In this document: positions 37,540-50,565 of the stretch, in pieces
Layout of the letters: each line of letters opens with the position of its first letter
Numbering within the stretch: the first letter of the stretch is position 1
Source: Thereva unica
Taxonomy: Eukaryota > Arthropoda > Insecta > Diptera > Therevidae
Assembly: GCA_949987705.1 (NCBI GenBank)
Contig: OX465282.1
Coordinates: 126,562,310-126,626,309, forward strand
Length of the DNA: 64,000 nucleotides
Reading direction: 5' to 3'
Notes under the pieces: generated by a model
Told to the model about the DNA's origin: nothing
What the model saw: the letters and a program-made list of their open reading frames with translations, nothing else
Databases searched by the model: none
Program-made: the position numbers and the translations under genes

Positions 37540-38690
37540 CGCCGTGAACACCCGCGAACAAGCAGCTCACGGCTTGAGACTGAAAGATGATATCGACGAG
37601 TTAGTCGCGAGATTCTACGTTGTTATCTTCAACACTATTGGCAGATTCGTAGCCGTAACCAAAAAAAGGGATAAATTGACCGGGCTATGGCTTGAAAGAA
37701 ATATTTGGTCTCTTCGTAACAGGAGAAATAAATTGTATCGCGTAGTGAAAAATAACAACAATGTTTGTGCTGAGCAGAAATCTAAATACGACAGCTTAGC
37801 CTCACAATTTAATCATAGGTCACAGGAGACCTTTACTATCTACGTAAAAATTGTCGGTGAAAATATCATACGTAAGCCTTCTGCCCCATTTTTTATAGAC
37901 GATATATCTCCATCAGTCGAAGATATAATGTCCGGTGTAATAGATCTAGAGGTTAATAAAGGTCACGGTCTGGACTGTTTACCTACAAGTTTTTTGCAGA
38001 CACACGCTCACCACATTCTTTTCGCTCTTCACTCAATTTTCCACAAGTCCCTATCTGCCGGTAAATTTCCTTCGGTAAGGTAAAAATCCTTCCGCACACC
38101 AATCTTTAACTCAGGTGATACACATGCGGTGGACAACTATAGGGGTATTCCTATCCTATCTGTTATTCCTAAACTATTTGAAAAACTTATTTGCACTCAT
38201 TAATTGTTTCGAACCTAAACCATCAGCCACATGGTTTCAGAAAAGGTCGTTCCTTCACATCTAACGTTTGACGCTGTCTACACTGATTTCAGCAAGGCAT
38301 TTCGTCGGGTAGAACACCACATTTTGTTTATGAAACTATTATGATTTGGGATATCCGGCCCCCTTTTGGATTGGATAACATCGTATCTTAACGCAAGAAC
38401 TCAGGTTGTAGGATTTCAGGGTTTCCTTTCAAAAGAAATGATTGTATCCTCAGGTGTACCGCAAGGCAGCCACCTGGAACCACTTCTTTTCAACATATGC
38501 AATTCCGATCTATCTGAAAAATTAAATGATATTCTTGTGCTATAAGGTCGCAAACTGATGTTTCCTTTTTACAGTCGAAACTTAATGGACTACAAGACTG
38601 GTGCACCACTAATAATCTTCTTCTTAACATCAGTAAGTGCGATGTAATTACCTTCCTTGGGGTCAAAAAACCATAGGATATACTTTGTCA
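37540..38690 (+). pseudogene. Jockey-superfamily reverse transcriptase relic
   Basis: The first 170 codons are open and end with HGLDCLPTSFL and LSAGKFPS. Then, through frameshifts and stops, come NYRGIPILS, DFSKAFRRVEHH, GVPQGS and LLFN. These are RT motifs in correct order. The catalytic aspartate box is not recognisable and the 3' part is lost. Confidence 0.75.
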
Positions 38691-40077
38691 TTTTATATTG
38701 TTACATTTTGTTTGGACATAAGGTTACAGACAGAAGTTATACTTTTTCTATGATATGACGGTCAGCAGGAGGTTTATGAATAAGCCTAGTTTCTCGTTGA
38801 CAAAAACATACTTGTTAATATAACGTAATTTTTTGTTTGATCCATCAGAATTTTTCTCATACAATTTTTGACATGAATATGTCTTATCCCTGGGGTCTAT
38901 TTAAAAGAATGTGCGGAACAAAAATCGTTACCATGACTCATTACTGAGTTTGGGGGCTGAGTTGGGATCTAGTTTAGGTATGTAGAGGAGGGCGTTGTGG
39001 GGATAGCAGTGGGCCTCACTATGGCTGACACTAATGAGTCATTAACGATGACTCACCCTATGGCATGATATTGGCTGCGCCTGGGCGGTAATTATGCGCA
39101 GATGTATGCACGTGGTCTCAAATCATCAGCATTTATTTATAATTCACTGCATTTTTAATAGTTTCATTACGTAGCGGTAAGTTGTGTGATGTGGATTTGT
39201 TGATCGTTGTTGTATGTTTGTATGTATATAGTGTATATAACAAATCGAAACAAAACATAAAACCATTTTAATCTTTCGTTTCATTTGTTATATAAGAGAT
39301 ATTCATGTTCACTGTGCCATCGAGAAGCCATGGCACTTTTTTCTTTTTTGTTCAATTATCATGTTATAATAATAATCAATCATTATTGTCTTAAGACATT
39401 TTATAATTAATTAACTTTCTTAAAAACAACAAAAAAAATTCGCAATTTTTCTAAAAATAAATTTTATTTTTGGCTCACGAATAGAGTAACGTCAACAATT
39501 ATTTCCGTAACGTTACGCCATTAGCAATCAGTCAAAATAAAGTTGCATTTTGCATGTCATGCCCAATAACTATTCGTCTGACTTATTTGTTTTCTTTTCA
39601 CTATTAACCTGAAAAGCGTGATTATGCATTCAATTGGAGTTATTACAAGATGTGAGAGATATAAAACTTTTTTTCTTGTGAATAAATATAAGTTTTGATT
39701 GATTGTTGTATTATGGAAGAAATTTATTTTTTATTGTGTTATGAAACAAAACTTTCGAGGGTAATTATATCTATTACCTATGTCGAATTAAAAATAATAA
39801 AAAATGTACTCAATTACTAAGTGGCTGTAAGGTGGATTTTGATAAGGGGACAGGCCCGCTGTTACAACTCCGGGTCGACTCGCGAAGGAGTGTAGAACCG
39901 AAAAAAAAACAAACGAAGGATTACTGATGTATCCCCCTGAACGTGTGGCTCGACCCATGACCCCGAGGTTAAGAGTCTCATGCTCGAGCTATCTGGGCAA
40001 TTAGAGAACTATCAGAAGAGAATGGAAATGGTTCTCAAAGAAATTTTATCAAGAACTTAAATGAAAGCAAAGGAAAT
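38691..40077. other. Non-coding stretch
   Basis: Contains an AT-rich centre and a hairpin GTGCCAT...ATGGCAC near 39318-39340. No gene supported. Confidence 0.4.
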
Positions 40078-41860
40078 TTAGTTGTGTTTCGTCGGGTGCC
40101 CTCGGCAGTCCTTGGTGGAGCTATCGGAGAGCAGTTTTGAGGAGCGGGAACCTGTCCGAAAACTGTACCATATTGCCCCCTTCCGAATCCCTACAAACCT
40201 CAACCCTACCACGCGAATAGCATCACCGTCTGAGCCATCGGATTGAATCTTCAGCAATACCACATTGCCTTCGACTTTAGCTGGTGACTCGGAAGGAGAT
40301 ATTCCGCCGATAGAGACTCACCAGACTGTCCGAGGGACTTAAAAATTTCCGAGGAGGCCATGCATCGGTAGGGAACTGGTCTGGCAGCCTTTCGTAGAAT
40401 AAAACATGAAACTTGGCCTCAGACGACCAAGAAAACAAAGAGGTATACCATCCGCTAGCGAAGCCGGCGAGATGCCGGCCGGATCGGATAGGAAGTACTT
40501 ACTTCGAGGGCGCAAGTCTTTGGCATGATAAGTCCTCCAATTCATATAGATTACTGCCAATTCGTTTCCGTATACGCGATTTCACCAATTTTTTCGACAA
40601 TTTCGTATTGAAATGGTCTGCCCGTTTGCTGACCAGAAAGGTTCTCCGAAATTTTCTTTTGCCTCCGGTGGAATTCATCCACTCGACAATGCAAGTTGTA
40701 TCGTTGTTCGTGTATTGTATGAGCTGCAGGGAGGCTCGAACTCTACTGGCAAATATGATACATATGTCTCAGTCTCTAAAGGCGTTCAACTTCTTCAGGA
40801 CCGGATGAACCGATCCATGTACAGCCCGAACAGGCCCTGATAATAGAATATACCGATTGTTTCATGAAGAGTATCCCGGAGAGCACACTCAATAGCGGCG
40901 AGAACGGATATATGTATTTACCCCCTCTGAGGCATTTGTATGCAGAGAATATAGGTCTGTGCGCACATGTTTCACGCCATAATCATCCAGTAACTTAGCG
41001 AACTCCTGGGAGGTGAACTGCCGACCATTGTCTGAGAAAAACCGTTTCCGGTACTCCAAAAAGTATGGAAAACTGTTTTCTCTGGAAATGTTCCGCAATG
41101 GCTCCGTCATTACTGGATGAAGAAACATGGATATGCTAAATCCACCCAAGACCACGAAGACCGCGGAATGACCTATCTTGGTCCGAGGCTACGGACACTT
41201 GAAATCGACGTATAGGAATTAAAACTAATTGGTAACCGCCATAGGCTGTTCCATTGGTGGCCGCAATATCGAATTGGGTGGCTTTGCAAGTGTCACACTG
41301 CGACGCAAAGGTTCTAACGTGCCGAGCCATTCCTGGCGAATAATATTTGACTATTAATCTGGCCAGTGTCTTTACCACGCGAGCGGATTGAGGAGGCCGA
41401 CTCGAGAAGAAGAAGCGTTAAGTCCGCCGGAATCGACAACTTCCACGTTAAAGGTCTGCATTCAGTCATTCGGAAAGAGTTCTCTCTCCCTTATTTCATT
41501 CCGACCCTCCTTGCCCTGGCGTTCACAAACTTAGGACAGACCAGTTGTTGCCTTGGTTTACTTATTTCGATAGGATGGTCAGCCGCCCCCCCCCCCCCTC
41601 TTTTGGAGTCCTCCTCTGGATGATGCGACTGTTCCTCCTAGATGAATTTAAAGTTGATGCTGTCAATTTTCTGGTGGGTTTAGAAACTTTGGGCAAAGGA
41701 GCGGCTGCCGGGGTTTCCTTCTTTATTTCCCAAGTTCCTGACCGCCGTTCGGCCTTCGGTTTGTTGGGAAAAGTTTCCGAAAACAGGGCTTGGCTGTGCT
41801 CCATTGTGTTTGCCAATTTCATTACGGCTCTCCTGGCCCTCCTCCAGCTTAATTAGTCCG
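40078..41860 (-). pseudogene. Gypsy-type LTR retrotransposon relic with integrase
   Basis: The minus strand shows an integrase zinc finger (IVKYYSPGMARHVRTF with CDTCK, about 41350-41260). A core piece follows (RKRFFSDNGRQFTSQEF, then DYGVKHVRT and NASEGVN, about 41050-40920). Frameshifts separate these. Below 40800 the minus frame remains partly open but unrecognised. The charged frame at 41822-41562 may be gag-like, implying an internal deletion of RT. No LTRs were identified. A C13 run lies at 41586-41598. Confidence 0.65.
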
Positions 41861-42009
41861 TAAAAGTTCTATGAGTATTCTAGGAAGGGTAAGGTCCATC
41901 CGGGCAGAGCCCCCATTTCAGGATAAGGCATAGAAGATCGTTAAACACGCATTCTACGCAGTCCTCAACATGATAACTGTGGGTTATTGCTGGAACTTTT
42001 TGGCCGATG

Positions 42010-42800
42010 AACGATTCGCTAGTCCTGAAACAAGCTCGCTCGATGGAGTAGGCGGTGGCAGAGCAATGTCAGGTAAAAAAATAGTTCGAGGCGAACACAG
42101 ATTCTACTAAATGAATTGAAAATGAAACAGAGATTATTGATACGTCTCAACCTGTCATCAAATGATGGATTAACGATCTTGATGATGAATTTTTGTATGT
42201 GGCAGATTATTATGTGCGTCATGCCATTAGTCACGTCATGGTCCAGTGTCTGGTAGTAAGCTTAGTTTTCGGGCTAAAAGAAAATATAATAGAGAAGGCC
42301 ATTGAGATGGCAATGAACCCGACCGTCAAATTTTTTGATATTATAAAAGTTGGGAAATTCTAAGTACGACTCCTTGTTCCACAGTCCTAGAGTTGGGTCA
42401 TCCATTAGTTTTACATCATCGACAGAGACGAATTGGAAGGTAATGCATGACTTTTTTTAGAAATTGACCATACTTTGTTGCTTCCATTGATTTGTACTGC
42501 TACAATCGAGAATGAGTTTAAAGCCTCTGTTGATTGGGTCACCCTAAGCTCACGGTTATAAAGACAAGGTACAGCAAATGCTTGTCTTGAAAAACGAAGG
42601 CGTAAGAATAACTCAGAGTACCAGCATTAGTTAAGTTCTGAAGAGGGTTGGATAAGACTGAGAGTAAGTCGTTTTTAAAAATCTGAAAAAGAGTGGGTGA
42701 TAAAATTGACCCCTGAGGTACACCGACTAATATAGTGTAGGGTTTGACTTCATCTAATTTTACCTTGAGTTGATAATGACCCGAAGGGGCCTTTTAAATA
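42010..42800 (-). pseudogene. CR1-like non-LTR relic with 3' end
   Basis: The 3' UTR words GTCACGTCATGG and GGTAGTAAGCTTAGTTTT (42230-42274) match the long copy at 49160-49197. Further up the minus strand reads VGVPQGSILSP and NDLLSVLSNPL (about 42740-42640) in the same order as that copy. Many stops. Confidence 0.65.
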
Positions 42801-45800
42801 GAGGCAATCCTATTGGGTTGTAATTAAAGGCATTGTTGGACTCCTTTTTCGGTTGGGCGTTTGCAGCGAGTTAGTTAGTCTATTCGTCTATTCTGTAGAA
42901 CATCGACAAAATTTATTATTTACTTCCCCATTTCTGACTAAAGTTTAGTCTATCATATTATAGAAGAGTGTTTTCTTTATTATAAAAATAAAATGGTATC
43001 GATTGAGGCAACTGTACATAAGTTAAACACGCGGAAAGTATTTAATTAGGATATTATTAATTGGAGGGCAGACGTTTTAATTTAATCAATAACATTTCGT
43101 TTTGATTAATTTGTACATCCTTGGGTACAAGTAATATTATTTCTTAAAAAATATTTTCATCATAAATAATTTTTTCCATTTCATTACATTCATCGAAAGC
43201 GATACACAGAATGCCTTTTATATGTTTATATCCCATCGATTATATCCAGACCAAATAAAAATAAATCCCAACGAAATTCTTTTGATATTTTTTGTGATTT
43301 CGGATCAAATAAACCTAAAAGGACCATTAAGGATCTCAAGCAGATAATTGAGCTTCTGGTTGAAATGTGGATGATCAACGACGATAGAATAATAAAGTCA
43401 TAATTCGTGCATCGTAACCAGAAATTGATACATGAAAGTTTATCTTTAATTTGCGGGATATGATAGGAAAGTAAACATTTATGGAATTTCGGTGGAATAT
43501 TAAAGGTTGTATGTTTTTTTTTTTTTTTTTTGGAGGGGTAATTTCTATAAAAAACCCAAAACAATAAAAGTAAACACACCACAATCTATTGGCATGAAAG
43601 TGTCAACTGGAAGCAATACGGCCGCGCCAGGCTGAAAATAAATCATTTATAACAATTTAGAAGCGATTTTCAGGAGAAATGAGTTTTATGGGGGCTTTTT
43701 GGGATGATTTTAATTAATGACCCGCGATTCTTTTCATAGCAAACCTCTTCCATCACTTATAAATTCCTTCGGCGAAGCAATAAAGTCTCATTAATGTCAT
43801 AAAGTTTTCGTCTATGTCGAAGCTTGCTTTCAGCGTAGTTGACTTTGCATTAAAAATTAAAACGTCCTAAACCAATCAACCAATCAGGATTCCAATTAAT
43901 CCTGGTCGACCCCCACTAGCAGAGATTCATACTCTTGCAAACCCTAAGTAGGTATTGCACATGTCGCGCCATTCCGAAAAGGCAATCCCAGATTCAAAAT
44001 TTATTGAGTTGAACACAAAAAAAAATTAAGAAAAACTAAGACTGTTTTTCCGCTCAAGGACCCAGGACCTTGGCGGTAGTATGAAATCATGTAGAATAAC
44101 TTGAAAGAGCCCTGCTTTTGGCCTTGGAGGGTCCAACATGAATGGTTTGAATATCCTAGAATGAATGGACCATTTTGCGCCAAGGGTTTACATAAAGCTT
44201 CATTTTTTTGCTCTCCCTTTGGGGGGTGGGCGGTGGTAAACAAAAAGCCTAGGAGCAAAGGGACATTTTTGGTAGGTATAAAAGCAACAACAAAAATGGT
44301 TTCTAAAAAGGCTTTTTATGGGTTGGTTCAGAAGTTTATGACTGGGGCAGGATGAGACAATACCCTCGAAAACGGCGCTTTTCTTTTGTGTGTTTTAAGT
44401 TAATTTGGTTCTTGAAATTATTTCAAAATAAAATAAAGCAATGTTTACAGTCTGTGGGAACCTTGAGAAAACGGTCTGTATGTATTAAAGTAGCAGCGGA
44501 AGGACCAGTTGTTTTCTTTATTAAATTTCCGTTGTTGTTAATAATGAGTAAATTAGACAAAACTTTGAATATTATTATCTTGGCACTGGCGCGATTCTTG
44601 TACCTCAGTACAACGTTATTCAATGGCAGTGGTAAGCTGGCTAGGCTGTGGCGTGGCCCTTGCACAAGAGTCATTGGTTAGTAATGGCACTATATAGAGA
44701 GTTCAGGTAGCTGGCTGTAGCAAGAGCATGATTGTGTAATAGCATAATGGCGCGATAAAATAGTGGGCGCCACTTATGCGAGGTATTACCCCCTTAGCCA
44801 TAAGCCCGGAAAAGCATGACCAAGGAGCCAATACCATATATAAGAAAGGAAACAAAATTCCGGAACTCCTACGCCGGCCACACGGAGTTATCTAGCTCGC
44901 CGGAGGGGTCGTGGGGTGTGTGGCCGGGCCTATACGCCGTATGGTTCACCACTTACCTGCGACTAGCAAAATTCATCTTCAGTTCCGATCGTCCTTCGGG
45001 CCTCGCCTGAGCCGTGTCATTGCCCTCCGCTTCCCTGACAGCTCATAATAATGCAAGCTATCAGCTTCAGGAACAGGCACTTTTTAAGAAACCCTGGAAA
45101 GAAGCGTCACCCACCCAACCATTCCACAAAAGAAATCTAACACACAGACATTATTTTTATAATCCTTTAATGATTTTGTCCTTCACAGGACCAATAGTTA
45201 TAATAACCCAAACAATGAATAATCGTAAACATCAACTTTTCAAAACAATAGGTACAGGTCCTTGTCAGATAAAATTATTATTATACCATTATTATATGAA
45301 CATAATTATGACGCTAAAGATAAAAAAAACGCGCAGTAGTGGCACCAATACTTCTCGTTTTTTTACAAACGTTGTTACAAACAATCGAGTAATCTAACGA
45401 AAAAAAACACAACTTCCCCGGAACCGAAACAAACACCCAGGAATGTCGAAAATAGTTCCAACAAGGAGCCAAAATAAATTCCAAAATTATTATAAGTATG
45501 ATTAACGATAATATTACATTCAGGTACAATTACTATTTACTGAAAAATGAACTCATGAACTAAAATGTGTTAGATAACCGAAACTACCAAAGCTTTCCTA
45601 ATGTCTGATTGACGAAGGTTTTTCTTTTTGTTTTCTTTTTTCTCTTCTTTTTTTTTTTTTTTTTTTTTTGTTACACACAGAACCGTGAGTTAAAACAATA
45701 TATTACCACTCAATGAATGTGGCAAATGGAGCACCATTATCAATAAGAATTAACAAATGTATGTTATGATCCAATAACCCCATGCAGTTTTAAAAGAGTA

Positions 45801-46734
45801 CAGTTAAATGCATCCGGGTTAATGGAGAGTGCATAAAAATAATGTAAATATGTTTGTTTAACCTACAGGTAAGTAAAAGAAAAAATGTTAGGATAAACAC
45901 AACTTATAAGTATTAAGGCAAACCACTCCAAACCATGCAAAACAAACATGAATTTATGCTACCTCAGGGCCTGCAGAGGTCTTGCTACCAAAATATTCTT
46001 CCCCGTTCGGGTCCTCCGTATTAATCGCACTAGAGCTTCTTGGGAAAGGGGTCCCTTTCTTCCTCTAAATGATGTCAAGGATTCCTAACCCTGACCTTTA
46101 ACCAGTTAATTATGTAGAGTTTGTAGCAGAGCTAGCGCATTTAAATTGAGCTAATGCGTAGCCGTTGACAAATGGCGTAATTGGTTACAACAAATTCATC
46201 CAGCCAGCTCTCTTCATGATCTGGAACAAGTGGGCAGGGTGCAGCTACCACATCCTCCGGATACGGCCAGGTCCTTCGGTTAGGTCTCCCGTTTCTATTC
46301 TTCCAGCTTTTGGAAGTTCAGCTTTCCTTTTGACTTTAGCCAAACTACAAGTTATTTTCCGGATTTACAAATAATACAACTTTTTCGGTTTTTCCACCAA
46401 AAACCACAGCTCCACCACCTTCTGACTAATTTTTTTTTTCTTTTTCTCCAAAAAAAACAAAATCCTCCCCTTCCAAAAAAATTTTTCTCGCCTCCCTGTT
46501 CAAAGTTTTCATTTTTCCCCACAGTGATTTCAAAAAAATTTCCCATTATCTACAAGGTGATTTCAAGATAAATTTCCCAAAAAAATAATTTTTCCGACCG
46601 ACCGTTACAATTGTTTTCTGTAAACGCCGTCCTTATGGTTCCAGAAACCCGCCAGCTTCCCGGGAGTTGAAGGAGACCGTCGGTCACACTAGAAAATGGT
46701 CTACAAATCCTAATCATCCGTGGGTTTTGGATAA
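42801..46734. other. Long non-coding stretch
   Basis: AT-rich, with a T16 run at 43515-43530 and a T22 run near 45648-45669. An 80-codon open stretch on both strands at 44000-44360 has no motif. GC-richer DNA at 44750-45050 has a TATATAAGAAAG element. Nothing I can name. Confidence 0.4.
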
Positions 46735-46960
46735 GCCATCATACTCAGACTGCAGACATTCTTTCTCGGTCAGTATGTCTAAGCTCCTAACATATTCTAG
46801 GTCATACGCAGGATTCATCGCCATCTCCTTCAATATCCTCCTAACCCCTCATAATCTAGTCGATCCCTTGAACTAAGCTGACTACTAGGCATTGTACCAT
46901 GACGTGACCAACAACATGACGGACCGGTAGTACAATGATTCCAGAACATAACAAACCCAT
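46735..46960 (+). mobile_element. 3' end of a CR1-like element, decayed
   Basis: TTCATCGCCATCTCCTTCAA, CTAAGCTGACTACTAGGCAT and CATGACGTGACCAACAACAT follow the order of the family 3' end. The terminal A tail is lost. Confidence 0.6.
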
Positions 46961-47039
46961 GTTGGAATACTAGATACACGCACTGAGCAACCTCGCGGAG
47001 AACTGAGCAGTGTATTGAAGGTTTTCATTCACTTAATTA

Positions 47040-48095
47040 AATCCGCGGTGGAAGTTGAACTATCTGTAACCTTTCTTACGTATGTGCTTGGTGAACTGGT
47101 CTTCTTTGAACCTTCTACAACTCAATCCTCTGAAATCCTATTATATCCTCTTCTCTCATTCTCCCACTGTTCGTCGTGACTTCCCTGATATTGCTATTGC
47201 CTTAAACGGGGTTCCTCTCGACTGCGTTGGTAGTGTGAGAAATCTTGGAGTCGTCCTGAATAGTGGTATGACCTGCTGCGATCACATCAGTTATACTCTT
47301 CGTAAAACCTACGGGCAACTTTCTAAGCTTAGGCTCCACTCTGGTCTGCTCAGCATGGCCCTCCGTATGAACCTAGTAAAAGCCCTACTCCTCCCTCATT
47401 TAATGTATGGCCTTTCCATTTTCCCTTCTCTTGATTCATCCTGCGCCCGAAAGCTCACTATTGCCTTCAATGATTGCGTACGTTTCGTCCACAAATTACG
47501 CCGTTTTGATCATATCACTCCCTATTCTAATTCGGTTTTGGGCTGCTCGTTTAGTGACTACCGTGAGTTTCGGCTTCTTCGCTTACTTCATGATATTCTT
47601 CATCATTACAAACCTGGCTACCTCAACCAGTTTGTGCAGCGTTCTCAATCTCTAAGAAACAATAACTTAATTATACCGCGTTTCCGCACCCTAATTGGTC
47701 AACGTTCTTTCTTTGTCGTCGTAGCTCTGCTCTGGAATTCTCTCCCAATTGACTTGCAAATCGAAGATTCAGCGCCTATCTTCAGGAAGCGTCTTTTCAA
47801 TCTCCTAACTAATAGGACAGCTTAGAGCGCGAACGCATACTTTTCTTTTACCATTTAACTTCTTCTCTTTCTCTCATCTATCCTAGTATTTATTTATTTA
47901 TCTTTTTATTTTATTATTATTTTTATTATATTTATTTTTTTTTCTTTTGTATTATTTTTATATTATTTTTGTATTAATTTTTTTTATGTTACTTTTGCTA
48001 TGTATTATTCATGTTAGTTCCTTAGTTTAATGAATGTACTTATTATAAGATATATATCTTTTGTACATGTTTCGCATAATAAATGAATGAATGAA
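47040..48095 (+). pseudogene. Jockey-superfamily non-LTR element, 3' half
   Basis: A 247-codon frame from about 47082 to 47825 is uninterrupted and corresponds to the thumb and C-terminal region of Jockey-type ORF2 (NPLKSYYILFS, VRNLGVVLNSGMTCCDHI, ALLLPHLMYGL, LLWNSLPIDLQ). The RT palm is missing, so this is a 5'-truncated insertion. The 3' UTR is T-rich and ends in AATGAATGAATGAATC near 48090, a short-repeat tail. Confidence 0.75.
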
Positions 48096-48199
48096 TCTGT
48101 CTTGGGCCCTCTCCTGTCTGTGAATCACAATGTATATCGATGTGTTGAGGCTACGCCTCCCAAAAGGAACAGTTCACAAGCGAACCACATCGGAGGGTC

Positions 48200-48990
48200 A
48201 TAGAACAACGCCTCGATAAGATCGAATTCTGCGTAAATGAAACGATCTTGGCGGTTAAAGCGTGAACTGAAAGCGCTGGTCCGAGCACAAAACTGAAGAT
48301 CAAGGTATGGGAGCAGATCATTCACTCACAGCTCGCCCTAAGATACGTGAGGGTGATGATTGACCATAGGCAAAATTTTGCACACTTGCAGGACAGGGCG
48401 CCATACCAGGGCGTCGCCTCCTGATGATGAAGTTGATTATCTCAGTCATGCTATAGGTAGCAACATTGAAAAGGACGGCTAACAGGGAAAAATGGAGGAC
48501 CGCATGTAAGATTAAGATTATGCATGCTGTACATACAGAATACATCCAACGATGCGGCTTGCGCAGGGATGATCTCCAGAGACATCCTGCGAGAGGAGGC
48601 ATGTTTCTCTATGACCCAGCACTATGTTGGAGGAGGCCCAAATACATTGCAGTGGCAGATAATGCACTGCGAGATCGTAATGGATTGACAAGGACAGTAA
48701 GAAGGGCCTCTTAAGGGTCGGTGGACTCGCAGACTTATCCAAACCTTTAGAGACGGTCTTCAAAGTAGTGTGAGGAAGTGAGCTACGAATAATACAGACA
48801 ATGTCTGCTTTCATTGTGTGAGATTCGGGGAATCTAGGGAGATATACTAGGCGCAATGGCAGGAGCGCCACTAACACCGAAAAACTTCCTAGGGCACATA
48901 TGAAGAACGAGGATGGATGGAGGAAAATTAAAACGAAGCTGAAGGGTATACACAGGACGCTGAGGTTGGAAGAAGCCGAAGAAAAGATAA
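48200..48990 (+). pseudogene. R1/LOA-like non-LTR relic, post-RT region
   Basis: Plus-strand traces LALRYVRVMIDHRQNFAHL (48330-48390) and, after several breaks, GRWTRRLIQTFRD (about 48717-48755) fit the segment after RT in R1-type elements. Very decayed. A 188-codon minus-strand frame over it is a shadow. Confidence 0.4.
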
Positions 48991-49088
48991 AACGATAACG
49001 CTGGCTTATTGCCAAAGTTGAAAGCGGTGTGGCAGAGGGATGGCATCGAATTGGTGTAATCGATTTACCGTATGATTTTTTCAATAAA

Positions 49089-50565
49089 TTTTTTTTTTTT
49101 TTATGTGGCAGTGCTAAGCTCAGGAGTCACCCTTTGTACTACTAGTCCGTCATGTCATTTGTCACGTCATGGTGCAATGTCTAGCAGTAAGCTTAGTACG
49201 GGGGAGAGGTGGGGGGTATAGGTTAAGGGTTAAAAGGTACGGGGGGGTATTGAAGAAGGTGGTGATGAACCCTGCGTTTGAACTCTTGGATGTTGTAGGA
49301 GTTCGGAAATACTGACTGCGAGAGATTATTCCACAGTCGAGTTGTTCTATTTACAAACGAATTCATATCTTGTTGAGTGCGTGAAAGGGGGAGTTGCAGG
49401 TGCAGGGAATGGGACGAGTGGGCTAATCTGGTGTTGCGGGTATAAGATTGCCGTGGAGGCAAAAGAGCGTTTAACTCGGAGGAACAGTCACTATGATAGT
49501 AGCGATAAAATTTTGTCAGTGCTGCTACATTCCTACGGTGGCTCAGGGGGTCGATGGTGGAGCAAGCGGTATCGTCATTAATTAACTTAAGGGCCCTTTT
49601 TTGGACCTTATCTAACCATGCTAAGGTGGTTATTGGAGCACCGCCCCAAACGAGGGAGTTATATTCGAGAAGAGGCCGAATGTAGGATTTATAAATAACA
49701 GCACGGGCCGATGGCTGGAGGAGGAACTTGCACCTCTTAAGAAATCCCAAACACTGGGATGCTTGTTTGGCGATTTGGAATATGTGATCATTCCAACGCA
49801 AGTCTTTGGCTAATGTCACGCCTAAGATGTGTAGGGATGGGTCGGCCTTTAGTTCAACGTCATCCACTGTCAAGGATGGTGAGGTGTTGAACTTCTTTTT
49901 TGAGATAAGACAGTACTTGGTTTTGGAGGGGTTGAATTCGACACGATTCTTCTCTCCCCAATCTAGAATTAGTTTGATGTCTTTTTTAATAGAGTTGAAC
50001 ATTAGTTCACGATCATCAAGACAGGATCTGGCTTGTGTCTGTCTTGTATCGAAGCTGTACGAGTAACGTAGAGTACCGTCGTCAGCGAAGCTGAGAAGTG
50101 GATTGGAGGGGATTGAAAGTAGGTCATTTATAAAGATAAGAAATAGGGCCGGTGATAAAATTGACCCCTGGGGGACCCCCGCAGAGATGGGGTGAGATTC
50201 AGATTTGACGCCATCACATACTACCTTAATTGAACGGCCGGAAAGGAAACTCGCAACCCACTTATAGAGAAGCGAGTCAATTCCAATAGCTTGGAGTTTA
50301 GCTAACAAGGCTGAGTGCCATACTCTATCAAAAGCCTTGGAGATATCCAAAGCAACCAAACTAGATTCACCAGATCCATGCAAACTTCGGTTGAGGTGTT
50401 CTGTAAGGCAAACTAAAAGATCACCAGTGGATCTTTTTTGTCGGAAGCCGTATTGTTTGTCGTTTATAAGTTGGTTGGATTCTAGATATCCCATAAGCTT
50501 TTTGTTAATTATCGTCTCCATGGTTTTGGAGAGGATAGAAGTCGCATTTGTCGGTGAAGTAGCAT
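49089..50565 (-). mobile_element. CR1-like non-LTR retrotransposon, 5' truncated, otherwise intact 3' half
   Basis: From a terminal A tail (T run at 49089-49102) through a 120-base 3' UTR to an open RT frame. It is the best copy of a family with at least seven other pieces in this window. Homology to RT starts near 50560, where the insertion was cut short. An imperfect GCATTTGTC duplication lies at the junction. Confidence 0.8.
49223..50565 (-). pseudogene. CR1-like ORF2, reverse transcriptase palm to C-terminus
   Basis: About 447 codons without a stop: SILSKTMETI, YGFRQKRST, ALDISKAFDRVWH, ISAGVPQGSILSPALFLIFIND, the catalytic FADD in LLSFADDGTL, then LGVTLAKDLRWNDH and a C-terminal LWNNLSQSVFP. 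The endonuclease and the first RT blocks are missing by truncation. All visible catalytic residues are present, so it decayed little since insertion. Confidence 0.85.

Noticed and set aside
41545..41856. 103-codon plus frame
   Set aside because: Opposes the gypsy relic and includes the C13 run.
48518..49084. 188-codon minus frame
   Set aside because: Antisense to R1-like RT traces; no domain.
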